Source of the DNA: CAWDMC01 sp963803295
GTDB taxonomy: Bacteria; Acidobacteriota; Terriglobia; UBA7540
Reading direction: 5' to 3'
DNA length: 64,000 nucleotides
Assembly: GCA_963803295.1 (NCBI GenBank)
Contig: CAWDMC010000013.1
Location: 310,001 to 374,000 of the forward strand
Shown here piece after piece: positions 1 to 9,319 of this stretch. The notes beneath the pieces were generated by a model. It searched no databases. It was not told where the DNA came from and worked only from the letters and a program-made list of their open reading frames with translations. A program made the translations under genes and the position numbers. The first letter of the stretch is position 1. Each line of letters begins with the position of its first letter.

Positions 1-108
1 ACCATCCTGGTCAGGACGGTGGCGGACGGGGGAGAGAGCTTCTATATTTGCGGCGATCATCGCGCCACGGTTCCGGCGCTGCGGCGCGCATTACTGGAGA
101 TCATGTGA
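1..108 (+). CDS. 3' end of an unidentified gene
   Basis: The first 108 bases read as an open C-terminal tail of 35 residues ending GDHRATVPALRRALLEIM and a TGA stop. The stop overlaps the GTG start of the following sugar kinase by four bases (GTGA), a typical sign of translational coupling within one operon. The tail is too short to assign to a family. It could belong to a sugar isomerase or nucleotidyl/phosphatase partner of the kinase, but that is only a guess from context. The 5' part lies outside the window. Confidence 0.5.
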   Translation, partial: TILVRTVADGGESFYICGDHRATVPALRRALLEIM

Positions 109-1088
109 CGACTGCGGACATTCTGGATGGCTTCAAAAAACTTAGAGCGCTGGTGGTCGGAGACATCTGCCTGGACCGTTGGTGCACCTATGATCCTGCC
201 ACTTCGGAACCCTCGGCTGAAACTGGGATCCCACGTCTTGGCGTCGTTTCAGTGGAGGTAACGCCGGGGGGCGGCGGTACCATTGCAAACAATCTCGCTG
301 CTCTGGGCACAGGCAACGTTGCTGTGGTAGGTGCGCGAGGTGACGACGGGTTCGGGTTTGAATTGGATCGTGCCTTGCAGCAGCGTGGAGTCGCGACGGG
401 CCTAATGGTGGAGGTCAGCGGCTGGCAGACCTTCACCTACACCAAGCTCTTGAACGGTAACACCGGCATCGAGGATCAGCCGCGAGTGGATTTTATCTCC
501 ACCAAACCGCTGCCCACTGAGGCGGAAAAGCGCGTGATCGAAAACCTGGTTTCGGCGGTCGAGGGTTTTGACGTCATTCTGGTGTCGGATCAGGCGGAGA
601 CATCTTGCGGTGGGGTTGTCACTCCCGCCGTTCGCGATTCCATCATTGAGATTGCATCCCAATACCCGGCCAAGGTGTTCCTCGTGGACTCGCGCCGGCG
701 AGTTCACCTGTTCCGTAACGTCGCGGTCAAGCCTAATCGCGAGGAGGCGGAAGCTGCCTGCGGACAGACTGTGGGATCGACTGACTTCGGGCGTCTGCGC
801 GAACGGCTTGGAGCGCCTGTCCTCTTTGTAACGCACGGACCCCAAGGCGCGTTGGTGGTCGAAAAAGGGAAGCAGACTTGGGCCAAGGCGCGACCTGTCG
901 AAAACCCGGTGGATATTTGTGGTGCGGGTGATGCTTTTCACGCGGGGACCGCTTTGACCTTGGCGGTAACAGGCGATCCCGTGGTTGCGGCGAGCTTCGG
1001 GAATCTTGTCGCTTCGATCACTGTCATGAAGAAGGGAACGGGTACCGCCTCACCCCAGGAGGTCAGGACGAGAGCGACGGACCTCTAG
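105..1088 (+). CDS. PfkB-family carbohydrate kinase (RfaE/HldE kinase-like)
   Basis: ATP-dependent sugar kinase of the ribokinase/PfkB fold, about 327 residues from the GTG at 105. That start is preferred because it follows GGAGA-type pairing sequence and overlaps the stop of the previous gene; an ORF from 48 would overlap that gene by about 60 bases. Near the N-terminus it has LVVGDICLDRW, then the glycine-rich substrate loop TPGGGGTIANN. Near the C-terminus it has the PfkB signature DICGAGDAFHAG with the catalytic Asp and anion-hole glycines. The GDICLD start and overall length resemble the kinase half of heptose-7-phosphate kinases (HldE/RfaE), but no adenylyltransferase half follows, so the substrate is uncertain. 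It ends 18 bases from the convergent HDOD gene. Confidence 0.85.
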   Translation: MTTADILDGFKKLRALVVGDICLDRWCTYDPATSEPSAETGIPRLGVVSVEVTPGGGGTIANNLAALGTGNVAVVGARGDDGFGFELDRALQQRGVATGLMVEVSGWQTFTYTKLLNGNTGIEDQPRVDFISTKPLPTEAEKRVIENLVSAVEGFDVILVSDQAETSCGGVVTPAVRDSIIEIASQYPAKVFLVDSRRRVHLFRNVAVKPNREEAEAACGQTVGSTDFGRLRERLGAPVLFVTHGPQGALVVEKGKQTWAKARPVENPVDICGAGDAFHAGTALTLAVTGDPVVAASFGNLVASITVMKKGTGTASPQEVRTRATDL

Positions 1089-1106
1089 TGGTCGCGATGG
1101 AATGCA

Positions 1107-2318
1107 TCACCGCACGAGCGCTTCTTCGTCAGCCGCCTCTGCGGCGATAAAATGCCAGGCGGGCAGTTCGTCCACAGCGCGGAGAGCTTCGATATAGTTC
1201 ATGTCGATGGGATCATGCACGAAATCCGGACCCGAGGGGCACGGCAGAAACTCGTTCGCGAGTGTGTCGGCGATGTAGACAGCGGCGAGAACATCCAAAC
1301 CGTCCGCCGGCACCCGGGTAGGATGATGGTGGTGAGCCACCGCTTCGACCATGGGGGCCGGCAGTGCCCAGAGCGCTAGAAGGTATGCCCCAATCTCCGC
1401 GTGGGTCAGCCCGAGGATCTCCTGTTCGACGACGTGCAACGGTCGTCCTTGCTCGGAGGCCACAGCCAAACAGCGGTGCAGGTGGCCGGGCAACCGTGAC
1501 GCCAGCACGAGTTTGCCCACGTCGTGGAGCAGCGCCGCAACCATCACGGCATCCGTGAGGTGCTTGGGCACCGGCAAACGTGCGGCAATCCGCGCTACGA
1601 GACGGGCGTGGTCCTGGAACGTCTCCAGAGAGAAAGACTCCGTGTGCTTCCCAAGGGGGAACATCGCTAATACTTCGAGTGAAAGGACCAGGTGGCGCAC
1701 AATTCCGATGCCCAGGTAGCTCAAGGCGTGCCGGACACTCGATATCTCCCTTGCCACTCCGAAGATCGCTGAATTCGCCAGCCGCAGCACTTTGACGGTC
1801 AAGCCCGGGTCTTGTTCGATGACTTTGCCTACTTGAGCCAGGGATACGTCCGGATCGTCCAAAGCCTTGGTAAGGGTAGTGTACGTCTTCGGCAAAGAGG
1901 GAAGTGTACCGATTGATCCCACCGTGCGCCGAATCAGTTCGTTGCTTAGCGTAGCCTTCAACGTACAGGCGCGGTTCACCGCAGAGAAAAGCGCATGGGG
2001 GCTGCAAGGTTTCAGCAGGAATTGATGGGCAAGAGGAACAATGCGGATCGTGGTTTGGTGGTCACAACGGCTTGAAAGTACGATGCGTATCAGATCGGGA
2101 AATCGATCACGGACACCACCCAACAGGGAGGTGGCATCGATCCCTGTAGCTTGTATATCGCAGACGATGACATCGTGGGGCTGCTGTTCGAGAATCTTGA
2201 ATGCAGACTTTGCATCGCTTGAGATCGATACTTCCCAATGGTCCCAACCCCAGGCGAGCTTGTGCCGGTCAATCTCCTCGTGCTTGATTGGATCGTCGAC
2301 AAAAAGAATTCGCCTCAA
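1107..2318 (-). CDS. Response regulator with HDOD domain
   Basis: A cytoplasmic two-part signalling protein. The N-terminus is a CheY-like receiver (residues about 3-120) with the acidic pair in ILFVDD, a candidate phosphoacceptor Asp near residue 54 (VIVCDIQ) and a conserved Lys in FLLKPCSP. Residues about 140-350 form an HDOD domain (IGTLPSLPKTYTTL; DPGLTVKVLRLANSA) that keeps the metal-binding motif HDVGK. REC-HDOD proteins usually act in motility, stress or cyclic-di-GMP-linked regulation, but the output here is unknown. The start is TTG, chosen because GAGGAGGT lies seven bases upstream on the minus strand. No histidine kinase is adjacent, so the partner must be elsewhere. Confidence 0.85.
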   Translation of the reverse strand: MRRILFVDDPIKHEEIDRHKLAWGWDHWEVSISSDAKSAFKILEQQPHDVIVCDIQATGIDATSLLGGVRDRFPDLIRIVLSSRCDHQTTIRIVPLAHQFLLKPCSPHALFSAVNRACTLKATLSNELIRRTVGSIGTLPSLPKTYTTLTKALDDPDVSLAQVGKVIEQDPGLTVKVLRLANSAIFGVAREISSVRHALSYLGIGIVRHLVLSLEVLAMFPLGKHTESFSLETFQDHARLVARIAARLPVPKHLTDAVMVAALLHDVGKLVLASRLPGHLHRCLAVASEQGRPLHVVEQEILGLTHAEIGAYLLALWALPAPMVEAVAHHHHPTRVPADGLDVLAAVYIADTLANEFLPCPSGPDFVHDPIDMNYIEALRAVDELPAWHFIAAEAADEEALVR

Positions 2319-2658
2319 AGCTCTTACCTCCTCGTTGCTCCGCTAAACCCGAGGCGGTCGAGCAAGGCGCAACGCGATCCGAACTCCGCTCCTGGCGCGA
2401 GTATGCCCATCCTTCTAAGTCATCGGCATTCGGAGGCGTTTCCTTTAATTTAGTTTCAGGAAGCATCAGGCGCTGGAGCCGAACCTGTCTCAAGCCAGCC
2501 TAAAAGGGGCCGGTGAGAATTACCTGGAGCCCTGAAAGAGTGCACAAGAGCACGCCCCTTCAAGGCTTCGGCCCTCAGAGAGAGTCCTTCTTCCTTTAGA
2601 CCCTGGCAGTTGGCCTGGGCTAGGCTTAGCGCGCCCTTCGGGGTTCTCCTGACCCCGC
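2319..2658. other. Intergenic region between the HDOD and SGNH genes
   Basis: No convincing coding frame. It holds GC-rich inverted segments around 2500-2660, for example CCCTTCGGGG-type hairpins near the 3' end of the SGNH gene that could form a transcript-end structure. No T-tract or known riboswitch core was recognised. Confidence 0.4.
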
Positions 2659-3423
2659 TTACGGATGAAGCGCTTTCTCGATTGCTGCTTCGGCCACAGG
2701 CGTCATCAGGTCATACCCCTTATCATTGGGGTGAAGTCCATCCTGCGAGTAACCGGCGCGAAGAAAGCCCTTCTCGTCCACGACGGCGGAGTAGTAATCG
2801 CAATAGGATGAGCCTGACTTTTCGGCATAATCACGTATCCACTTATTCAATTCGAGGATCTCGGCGGGAGGCCGGCGCTCAGTCTGCCTGCTGCTGGTGT
2901 AATCGCTTACGGGCAGTAGCGAACAAAGGATCACTTTAATCCCGTGCTTCTCGGCGAGTTCCGCCATGGCCTGGAGATTCTCTTGAACCATCGCGGCGGT
3001 CTCCGGACCATTGTTTTGGGCGATATCATTGGTGCCTGCAAGTAGGATCATGGCCGCTGGGTGTAGGTCGATGACGTCGGGGAAGAGACGCACCAGCATC
3101 TGGGCGGTAACCTGGCCGCCGATGCCACGGTTCACATACGGCTTACCTGCGAAGAACCTGGCGAGATTCCAGCCGTCGGTGATGGAATCGCCCATGAAAA
3201 CGACGCGGCCGGGAACTGCTGGCTCGGCCTTTAGGCGCTCATTATCGGCATAATAGCGGCCATACTGGTTCCAGTCGCGCAACTGATCCGCCAAGCTCTG
3301 GGCAAGCATCTGCAGGCAGCAGTTTGCCTTTGGTGGATTGTAGTCGGTCACGAGTTGACCGAAGACCAGACTGGGAAGCAGCAACAGGGCACAGGCTAAG
3401 AAACCTAACGTCTTTTTGGACAC
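2659..3423 (-). CDS. Secreted SGNH/GDSL-family esterase
   Basis: A 254-residue exported lipase/esterase-like hydrolase. The first 22 residues are a signal peptide (KK, then a Leu/Ala-rich core ending VFGQ). The SGNH blocks are all visible: VVFMGDSITDGW with the nucleophile Ser80, a Gly in NRGIGG near 100-103, GTND with Asn132, and the DGLHP block with Asp228 and His231. Relatives deacylate carbohydrates, including acetylated plant polysaccharides; that is family knowledge. The gene lies just downstream of, and is co-directional with, a GH106-like hydrolase, which suggests joint removal of acyl groups and sugars from a rhamnose-rich glycan. Confidence 0.9.
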   Translation of the reverse strand: MSKKTLGFLACALLLLPSLVFGQLVTDYNPPKANCCLQMLAQSLADQLRDWNQYGRYYADNERLKAEPAVPGRVVFMGDSITDGWNLARFFAGKPYVNRGIGGQVTAQMLVRLFPDVIDLHPAAMILLAGTNDIAQNNGPETAAMVQENLQAMAELAEKHGIKVILCSLLPVSDYTSSRQTERRPPAEILELNKWIRDYAEKSGSSYCDYYSAVVDEKGFLRAGYSQDGLHPNDKGYDLMTPVAEAAIEKALHP

Positions 3424-3602
3424 GTTCCTCCTCCGAGATCTGGGATGTCCGCATTGTGGCGCGATTCGAAAAGAGCGACAAGGGGAAAGAGCGCCTGCGA
3501 CAAAATGAAGGATTGGCCTCTGGAGAGGAGCATCCGCCCTAGGGAACCTCGCAGCCGGTTGCCTCCTGCCGGGGCATTGTTAAGGCCTCTCCCTTGCGCT
3601 CG

Positions 3603-6536
3603 TCAATTCGCGCCTTCATCGAGGGAGGCGACGATCAGACGAACCGGGCCGAGCAAGCCCGACGGCCTGGGCTGAGTCTTTGCCGGAGCCATCCACGCCG
3701 GTCCGGCCGCTACGCGGCTGCGCATGGCATTAGAAAGTGAGTTGACCACGGTAATTTCGAGAAGATTGTCGCCCGCTTTGACCAGCTCGGTTACTGCCGC
3801 CTCGTATGGATGAAGCAGAAGCGTCGGCCCCGCTTTACCATTGAGCTTGATCTCAGCCACGTCTCGTACTTCGCCCAGACTCAGCAGAAGATGCTGATTG
3901 TTGCGAAGCAGGTCTTGCCCCAGCGTGAAGTGGGTTCGATATGTTCCTCTCCCCGAGAACGCCTTCAGATTGTCAGTCTGAGCCCAGTCAATCAGTTTCG
4001 ACATCTGCAAGTCAACTGTGACCTGCTTACCGTCGGGACCGAGGCCAATGCCGTGGAAGCTCCATCCCGATTCTCCGATGGCAACGGTCACAGGGTGCTC
4101 CGCAGGGTGCGGGGCGGCTTGGGGACTGTGGTTGTCGGCGGGATCAAAGACAATCAGGGCCGAGCCATACGCGGTGAGATCGAGATGCAGGTGTAGCATG
4201 TTACCCTGACGCTCGAAATGATTGAAAGGCGAGCTCTTTCCGGTCCAGGGATCCCAACGTTGCGGCGAGCCTTCCACCGTGAAGGAAAGCTCAACAGACT
4301 TCGCGGATTCATCGGGGTTGCGCAGGAAGAACGCGTCCAGGGGCCCAATTCGTTTTTCAATGAAGGGCACCGAGGTCGGGCCGGCGAAGGTCAGGTTGGG
4401 TTGAGCCGTCTTCTGGATCGCGTTCACCGCCTCCTCGGCTGAAGCGAGTGCCCGAGCGGACGTGCCGCGGCTCAGAACTTGCGTCATCAAAGCCTGGATC
4501 TTTTGCGTCCTCGATGCAGCGTCCAGGAATCCTGCTTCCGATTTGGGCGTCGCTCCGATGAAGACAACAGGGAGACCGTCACGAACAAATTCCGCGAGCT
4601 TTTGGGCGAGTGGTAGGGGCAAAGCAGATTCGTCCTGGAACATGAGGGCTGAGAAGTTTGCGGTACCCGGAGTCACCAGCCGTTTGTTACTAAGGTGGCT
4701 CTTCAGCAGAACGTCCGTATTCACATGATCAAAACTGTAGCCGGCGGCCAAAAGACGGGTGTCGAGATCCGGCTCGGGCGGCACTGGCTGGATGCCGTCA
4801 TAGGAGAGTCTGTTCCGGTAAATCGCCACCGGGACTACGCTCGTACCCTGTTGGGAGAGGTATTGAAGTCGAGTGATATACGCGTTGATCGCCGGCATGT
4901 AAGGCCAAAAAGTGTTGTGCCGATTTAGATGCGAGCTGAAGGGAAAGGGCGGACTGAAAGGATGCCAGCCGGGCTCGGGCCGGTCCATATATTCATAGGG
5001 GAAGCCGTGATAGATTATTTCGTTGATCCCAGCCGTGATCAGCTTGTCGGCGTTTCGTTTGAACGCTTCGGGCGTGTTTATGTACGGATCGCCCATGAAA
5101 ACGAAGCTTTCGCTGGAGACGATCTTCTTGCCGTAAACGTCGGCGGCTGAGCTGGACATCTTCAGAAAATCGAAGCGGCCGTTGTCATAGAGCTGCTCCG
5201 TCTCCGGAATGCTGGAGAGTCCGTAGATCTTGAGAATGTCGGCGGGCGCACCGTGCGCCTGGGTACGCGAGAGAAGGTTGTGGTGCGCATTCCAGTCGGC
5301 AAAGGGCTGATAGAAGTTGTCCACAAACAGGTCGGAAACGGTCTGCCAATAGTCGGTGCGGATTTTATCGCCAATGCCAGGCATGTCGTAAAGCGGTAGA
5401 CCGGCGTGGCTGCCGTAGGGATCCGCAAAACCAGGTTGCCGCAGGATGGGCAGGTAGGGTGTCAGATCGTAGCCGCGCCGACGCTGGAACTCCTCCAGGA
5501 AATTGTCGGTCCAATAGATATAGGCAGTAACTTCAAGGCTATCGCAGAACATGGCGCGAAAAGCCTTACCGAAATAGTCGCCCACCTGCTGTTGGGCCGA
5601 ATCTCCAATGCGATGCGCATGAGCATCAAACGCTTCGCGCTTCATGTGGTCGAGGACAAGTTGGGGACCCTTCCCCGCGCCTCCCACCACGCGCAGATCC
5701 GCCGGCAGTTGCCGGAAAGTGAAGATCAGCCAATCAGCCTCGGGCACATCCCAGTCGAGGATGCCGTCGGCGGAAATGTGGGAGGTCAGCACTATAGTGC
5801 TCGAAGGATCGAGAATGCCGGGCTTCTTTACCGTCCCCTGAGCATCGGCGCTGAAAAAGCCGCGTGCCGCCTCGTATTCGCCCTCGTGCCCACGTAACGC
5901 CACGACCGCCACCAACTTCGAGCGCTTCTCCAGCCTCTCTGGCCATCCGCTGGGCAGAACCTCGGTGATTCCCATCGCTTTGTGAAACATAGTCCCAGCC
6001 CCGGGCTGCGGCTGAGGAAGGTCGAGCTTCTGGTGGAGCTTGATGGGTCCGTGAATCGATTGATGAGTGAAGCGCAGTTCGAGCGACGCCAATTCCGGCG
6101 TAATTGCCTCTCCACCACCAAAGGGCCACCCCGATCCGAAGGTGTAATCGATCCACAGGCCGCGTTTCTGCACCTCCTCGAGCGCCGCGCGGACGTGTCC
6201 GTAAAAGGTAGGAGTCAGGTAATCGTCGACGCGCGCCCGAACGTCATCCTGCATCTTCGGATTAAGTCCGATCGTAAAGGGCTGGATCTCGCCACCCCCG
6301 AAGTTCGCCTCGTCGAGAAGCTGAACCTCGTGGCGAAGCTCGTCGTCTCTCACATCGCCGCCCGGCCACCACCATCGCACCATCGGTCGATACGCTTTGG
6401 GCGGACTCTGGAAGTCCTTTTGAATCTGCTGGGCACCGCTCCAGCTGGCCAAGCAGAAGAGTGGGCCCGCGACCACTAGGATCAAAGCAGTCAGCCTCCC
6501 TGCCATAGAAGAGAATCCCACGGTCAACCTCCGCAA
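3603..6536 (-). CDS. GH106-like alpha-L-rhamnosidase, secreted
   Basis: A 977-residue exported glycoside hydrolase. A hydrophobic N-terminal segment (TALILVVAGPLFCLA) acts as signal peptide. The mature protein opens with PMVRWWWPGGDV followed by GGGEIQPF, typical of the GH106/alpha-L-rhamnosidase group (Pfam Glyco_hydro_106). A middle portion carries NLLSRTQAHGAPADIL and SIPETEQLY, acidic and polar residues expected around the active site of this family. The C-terminal 250 residues look like a beta-sandwich module. The family removes terminal rhamnose from glycans and usually acts in the periplasm or outside the cell. The neighbouring SGNH esterase reads in the same direction 179 bases downstream. 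Exact linkage specificity cannot be read from the sequence. Confidence 0.82.
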   Translation of the reverse strand: MRRLTVGFSSMAGRLTALILVVAGPLFCLASWSGAQQIQKDFQSPPKAYRPMVRWWWPGGDVRDDELRHEVQLLDEANFGGGEIQPFTIGLNPKMQDDVRARVDDYLTPTFYGHVRAALEEVQKRGLWIDYTFGSGWPFGGGEAITPELASLELRFTHQSIHGPIKLHQKLDLPQPQPGAGTMFHKAMGITEVLPSGWPERLEKRSKLVAVVALRGHEGEYEAARGFFSADAQGTVKKPGILDPSSTIVLTSHISADGILDWDVPEADWLIFTFRQLPADLRVVGGAGKGPQLVLDHMKREAFDAHAHRIGDSAQQQVGDYFGKAFRAMFCDSLEVTAYIYWTDNFLEEFQRRRGYDLTPYLPILRQPGFADPYGSHAGLPLYDMPGIGDKIRTDYWQTVSDLFVDNFYQPFADWNAHHNLLSRTQAHGAPADILKIYGLSSIPETEQLYDNGRFDFLKMSSSAADVYGKKIVSSESFVFMGDPYINTPEAFKRNADKLITAGINEIIYHGFPYEYMDRPEPGWHPFSPPFPFSSHLNRHNTFWPYMPAINAYITRLQYLSQQGTSVVPVAIYRNRLSYDGIQPVPPEPDLDTRLLAAGYSFDHVNTDVLLKSHLSNKRLVTPGTANFSALMFQDESALPLPLAQKLAEFVRDGLPVVFIGATPKSEAGFLDAASRTQKIQALMTQVLSRGTSARALASAEEAVNAIQKTAQPNLTFAGPTSVPFIEKRIGPLDAFFLRNPDESAKSVELSFTVEGSPQRWDPWTGKSSPFNHFERQGNMLHLHLDLTAYGSALIVFDPADNHSPQAAPHPAEHPVTVAIGESGWSFHGIGLGPDGKQVTVDLQMSKLIDWAQTDNLKAFSGRGTYRTHFTLGQDLLRNNQHLLLSLGEVRDVAEIKLNGKAGPTLLLHPYEAAVTELVKAGDNLLEITVVNSLSNAMRSRVAAGPAWMAPAKTQPRPSGLLGPVRLIVASLDEGAN

Positions 6537-6900
6537 TTGGCTAAGATGGAAAAGAAAACAGCGCTAATCTAAAACTAAACTAAAACGCCTCCGCTGTCCG
6601 TCGCTGTCAGGTACCCGGGCGACGCGCAGACGTTCCACCTTCCTGTGTCCGCATCCAACAAATAGCGAATGCTTATGCGGCATGTGTCAGCCAGTCCGCT
6701 TTGCTCAGCCGAGGCAGAAGCATATTGAGCTACAGGTTTGCTGTCAATAGCGAGTTCACTAAACCAGTCATCGGAGGGAGGGACGAGGAGGGAAGAGAGA
6801 AAGGACGACGCCCGGCCGCCTCGTGTATAATCTACTGAGGAGCTCGGCCTGCGCGCGAAGCGATCCCGTCGCCTGAGACCAGGGCATTGGAGTTGTTCCT
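6537..6900. promoter_or_regulatory. Divergent intergenic region with a TATAAT box
   Basis: This 364-base region separates the GH106 gene (leftward) from the TPR gene (rightward), so it should hold both promoters. A perfect TATAAT lies at 6826-6831 on the plus strand, about 70 bases before the TTG start of the TPR gene. No good -35 element stands at 17 bases. No coding frame is convincing. Confidence 0.35.
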
Positions 6901-7554
6901 TTGAAAAAAGAGATAATCCTGACCGCTCTCGTCTTTCTTGGCGTCGGATTCCTGGCTGGATATGCCTTTAACGCCCGGCACAGTTTGAACGCTCCGGACA
7001 TGCGGTCATCTACACCGACGGCATCCGCCACTCCCGCCGCCGCATCGGTGTCCTTTCCGGCAATGCCAGGAGCAGACAACGGCGGCCAAGCCGTTCGCGG
7101 CCTGCCTCAGGGTCATCCGACGCTCGATTATGCGACGACGGTTAAATTCTTCGAGGACGCGGTTGCCAAGGAACCGAATAATCCTAAGCTGCCGTTGGAC
7201 TTGGCGAATTACCTCTACGACCAGCGGCATTTTCAGGAGGCGATCCCCTGGTACGAGAAGTCGCTCACCCTCGATTCCAGGAACATCAACGCGCGGACAG
7301 ACTTGGGCACCGCCTATTTTAGCGTTGGGAGGAACGATGAGGCGATCGCTCAGTATCGCAAGTCCCTTGAGCAGGACCCCAATCACGAAAACACTTTATT
7401 TAACATGGTGGTCGTGAACATGTCGGGCAAACATGATCCGGTCGCGGCCCGCCGGTACCTGGAACGCTTGCGGAAGGTCAATCCCAATCACGAGGCCCTT
7501 GCCGGGCTCACACAGGAATTGCAGGGCGGTGGAGCACTTGCCGGCAATCAGTGA
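6901..7554 (+). CDS. Membrane-anchored TPR protein
   Basis: A 217-residue protein with one N-terminal membrane or signal segment (IILTALVFLGVGFLAGYAF), a Thr/Ala/Pro-rich linker to about residue 70, then three or so tetratricopeptide repeats (for example NPKLPLDLANYLYDQRHFQE and NARTDLGTAYFSVGRNDEAI). TPRs mediate protein-protein contacts; the partner is unknown. The start is TTG, since the reading frame has no suitable ATG and the Lys-rich N-terminus before the hydrophobic core is exactly what an export signal needs. The YHS-domain gene follows after about 100 bases. Confidence 0.72.
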   Translation: MKKEIILTALVFLGVGFLAGYAFNARHSLNAPDMRSSTPTASATPAAASVSFPAMPGADNGGQAVRGLPQGHPTLDYATTVKFFEDAVAKEPNNPKLPLDLANYLYDQRHFQEAIPWYEKSLTLDSRNINARTDLGTAYFSVGRNDEAIAQYRKSLEQDPNHENTLFNMVVVNMSGKHDPVAARRYLERLRKVNPNHEALAGLTQELQGGGALAGNQ

Positions 7555-7655
7555 TACGACCGATGGCGTGGTCGCGGCCGCGCTCTTTGCTGCAAAGCTT
7601 CACTCAGGGCTTCAGGTGGGGCTATCTCACTTGGGAGCAACGCGTCTGACTTAAC

Positions 7656-8009
7656 ATGGTGCGATTGCTCAGCTATTTGCTCGATCTTGTTGTGGTCCTG
7701 ATATTGGGGCGGGCGCTGAGCCGTGCCCTTGGGCAACTGTTTGGACCAGCTCAGCCGCGATCTGGCTCGAACAGCGACAACTCCGGGCCAGGGACCTACG
7801 GTCCGGATGGCAGACCGGCGGGTGCGTCCCGCCCGGGACAGGCTCCGCGTCGTTCGGAAACCGTGGTTCGCGGCGAGACGGCTCGCGATCCTGTCTGCGG
7901 GATGTTTGTTTCCACGGAGCTTTCTCACCGTCTGCGCCACAACGGTCAGACCGTACATTTCTGCTCCAAGGAGTGCCTCGAGACCTTTCAAAGGCAAGCA
8001 GTTAGCTGA
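7656..8009 (+). CDS. YHS-domain membrane protein
   Basis: A 117-residue protein. Residues 1-30 form a hydrophobic segment (LLSYLLDLVVVLILGRAL). A Gly/Ser/Pro-rich linker follows, and the C-terminus carries a YHS/TRASH-type metal-binding motif: DPVCGMFV, then a second Cys cluster FCSKECLETF. Such modules bind a metal ion and are found alone or fused to metal transporters. Here the domain sits near the membrane, on which side is unclear. The small size and anchor resemble the uncharacterised YHS/PP0621-like proteins. The function is unknown beyond probable metal binding. Confidence 0.7.
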   Translation: MVRLLSYLLDLVVVLILGRALSRALGQLFGPAQPRSGSNSDNSGPGTYGPDGRPAGASRPGQAPRRSETVVRGETARDPVCGMFVSTELSHRLRHNGQTVHFCSKECLETFQRQAVS

Positions 8010-8112
8010 CCCAGCGAACCTGGAACACGGACACCGCAAATCTCACATGCCTGCGATTTCTTTTCGCGGTCGATCGGCCCGAGACCACAAGCCTCGGCGG
8101 AAGTGCTCGCTG

Positions 8113-9093
8113 ATGTCCAAGGTATTGTCGATCGCCACTTTGTCGCTGAGCCTGCCTGTGGCCGCCCGATTGCCGGGACATCGAGGGGCAAGCTTGGCGC
8201 GCCGCTTTCGCCCGGGCCAGAGCATGGTCTATGACACTCGCTTCGAGGCGAAGGCGAGCATCGAAACAGACCCCGCCGGGCTCGCGGCTTTCCTGCCACC
8301 TATTCCCACCCAACTGTCCGGCAGCCAGCAGGCCACCGTCGCGGTTCGGAACGTCGACGAATCCGGATCCGCCGAGGTCGATAACCATTTTGACTCTTTC
8401 AGTTTGGATTCCAACCTGGCCGATCGCGCTCCAGTGCCTTTGAGGGATTCCCTGCGGCAGGATCAGCAGAAGTTGGTCAAGCGGGTCGAGGGCCTCAAGC
8501 TCGTGGCGCATTACGACAGTAAGGGCAGGCTGATCGACTTCAGCGGAGCAGACGCTGCACTCGAGCAACTAGCGGTCCCCTTGCGCGCACCTACCCGGGA
8601 GGGGCTGCGGTTTTTCCTGCAGCAGATATCGGGCAATGCGCTGGATCCGGGCAAGGCGGTCGAAGTCGGCGATCAGTGGAGCCGCGATTTCTCTACGCCA
8701 CCCACCGAGTCCTTCCCGTGGGGCATCGAGGGGAAAACCACCTGGCATTTTGCCGGCGAGACGCGCTACGGCAAAACCCGCGCCGCAATAATCGATTACA
8801 CCTTCGAGGACCACTTGAATGCATCGGCCGCCGGAGGCAAGTTGCCCGCTTTCGGACCGCTCGCCGGAATGGCGGCAAACCCCGCTCACGGACTGGACGT
8901 CAAACTTAGGGGTGGGGGACAGGGGCGAGCGTTGGTTGCGACCGACGACGGCCGAGTCCTCCAGAACGAAGTCCACACCCACCAGACGCTCGCCGCTACT
9001 CTCCGCGGCGTCAAGCGTGGCTCTGAGCCTGAGCCCAAACCCATTTCCGTGAATATCCAGGGGGAAGCCGGGGTCGAAATGAAGAGCAAGTAG
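8113..9093 (+). CDS. Secreted protein of unknown function
   Basis: About 326 residues from the ATG at 8113; an ATG at 8047 in the same frame is possible. The upstream part of this frame overlaps the YHS gene and is unlikely to be translated. The N-terminus (MSKVLSIATLSLSLPVAA) resembles an export signal. The mature part begins FRPGQSMVYDTRF and is rich in beta-type segments, ending in a Lys-rich tail. The layout resembles acidobacterial DUF6263-like secreted proteins, but this was recognised only loosely. No catalytic motif is evident. Confidence 0.6.
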   Translation: MSKVLSIATLSLSLPVAARLPGHRGASLARRFRPGQSMVYDTRFEAKASIETDPAGLAAFLPPIPTQLSGSQQATVAVRNVDESGSAEVDNHFDSFSLDSNLADRAPVPLRDSLRQDQQKLVKRVEGLKLVAHYDSKGRLIDFSGADAALEQLAVPLRAPTREGLRFFLQQISGNALDPGKAVEVGDQWSRDFSTPPTESFPWGIEGKTTWHFAGETRYGKTRAAIIDYTFEDHLNASAAGGKLPAFGPLAGMAANPAHGLDVKLRGGGQGRALVATDDGRVLQNEVHTHQTLAATLRGVKRGSEPEPKPISVNIQGEAGVEMKSK

Positions 9094-9223
9094 GCGGCAA
9101 GCCGTCCGCGATTCAGCGGGAGAGCCGACCACAAGGGCAAGAGCCAGCGGCAACGGGCCCAGTTGTCCGCCGGCGCGATTTCCGATCTCAACTCCAAGGT
9201 TGCGGGGAAACTTGAACTCCTTA

Positions 9224-9253
9224 TTGACAAGAACGGACGCCGCACTACATAAT
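9224..9253 (+). promoter_or_regulatory. Sigma-70-type promoter for thiD
   Basis: A perfect TTGACA at 9224-9229 is followed after 18 bases by CATAAT at 9248-9253. The thiD start lies about 60 bases past the expected transcription start. No TPP riboswitch core was seen between the promoter and the gene. Confidence 0.5.
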
Positions 9254-9319
9254 CCGCCCCGATATGGATTCCAGCTGCATCGACTATGTAAATGATTTCC
9301 CCAAGGGGCTACGTGACTC

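Noticed and set aside
2500..2620. GGCCGGTGAGAATTACC resembling a piece of a cobalamin riboswitch
   Set aside because: The B12 box and the other conserved segments are missing, and no cobalamin gene follows.
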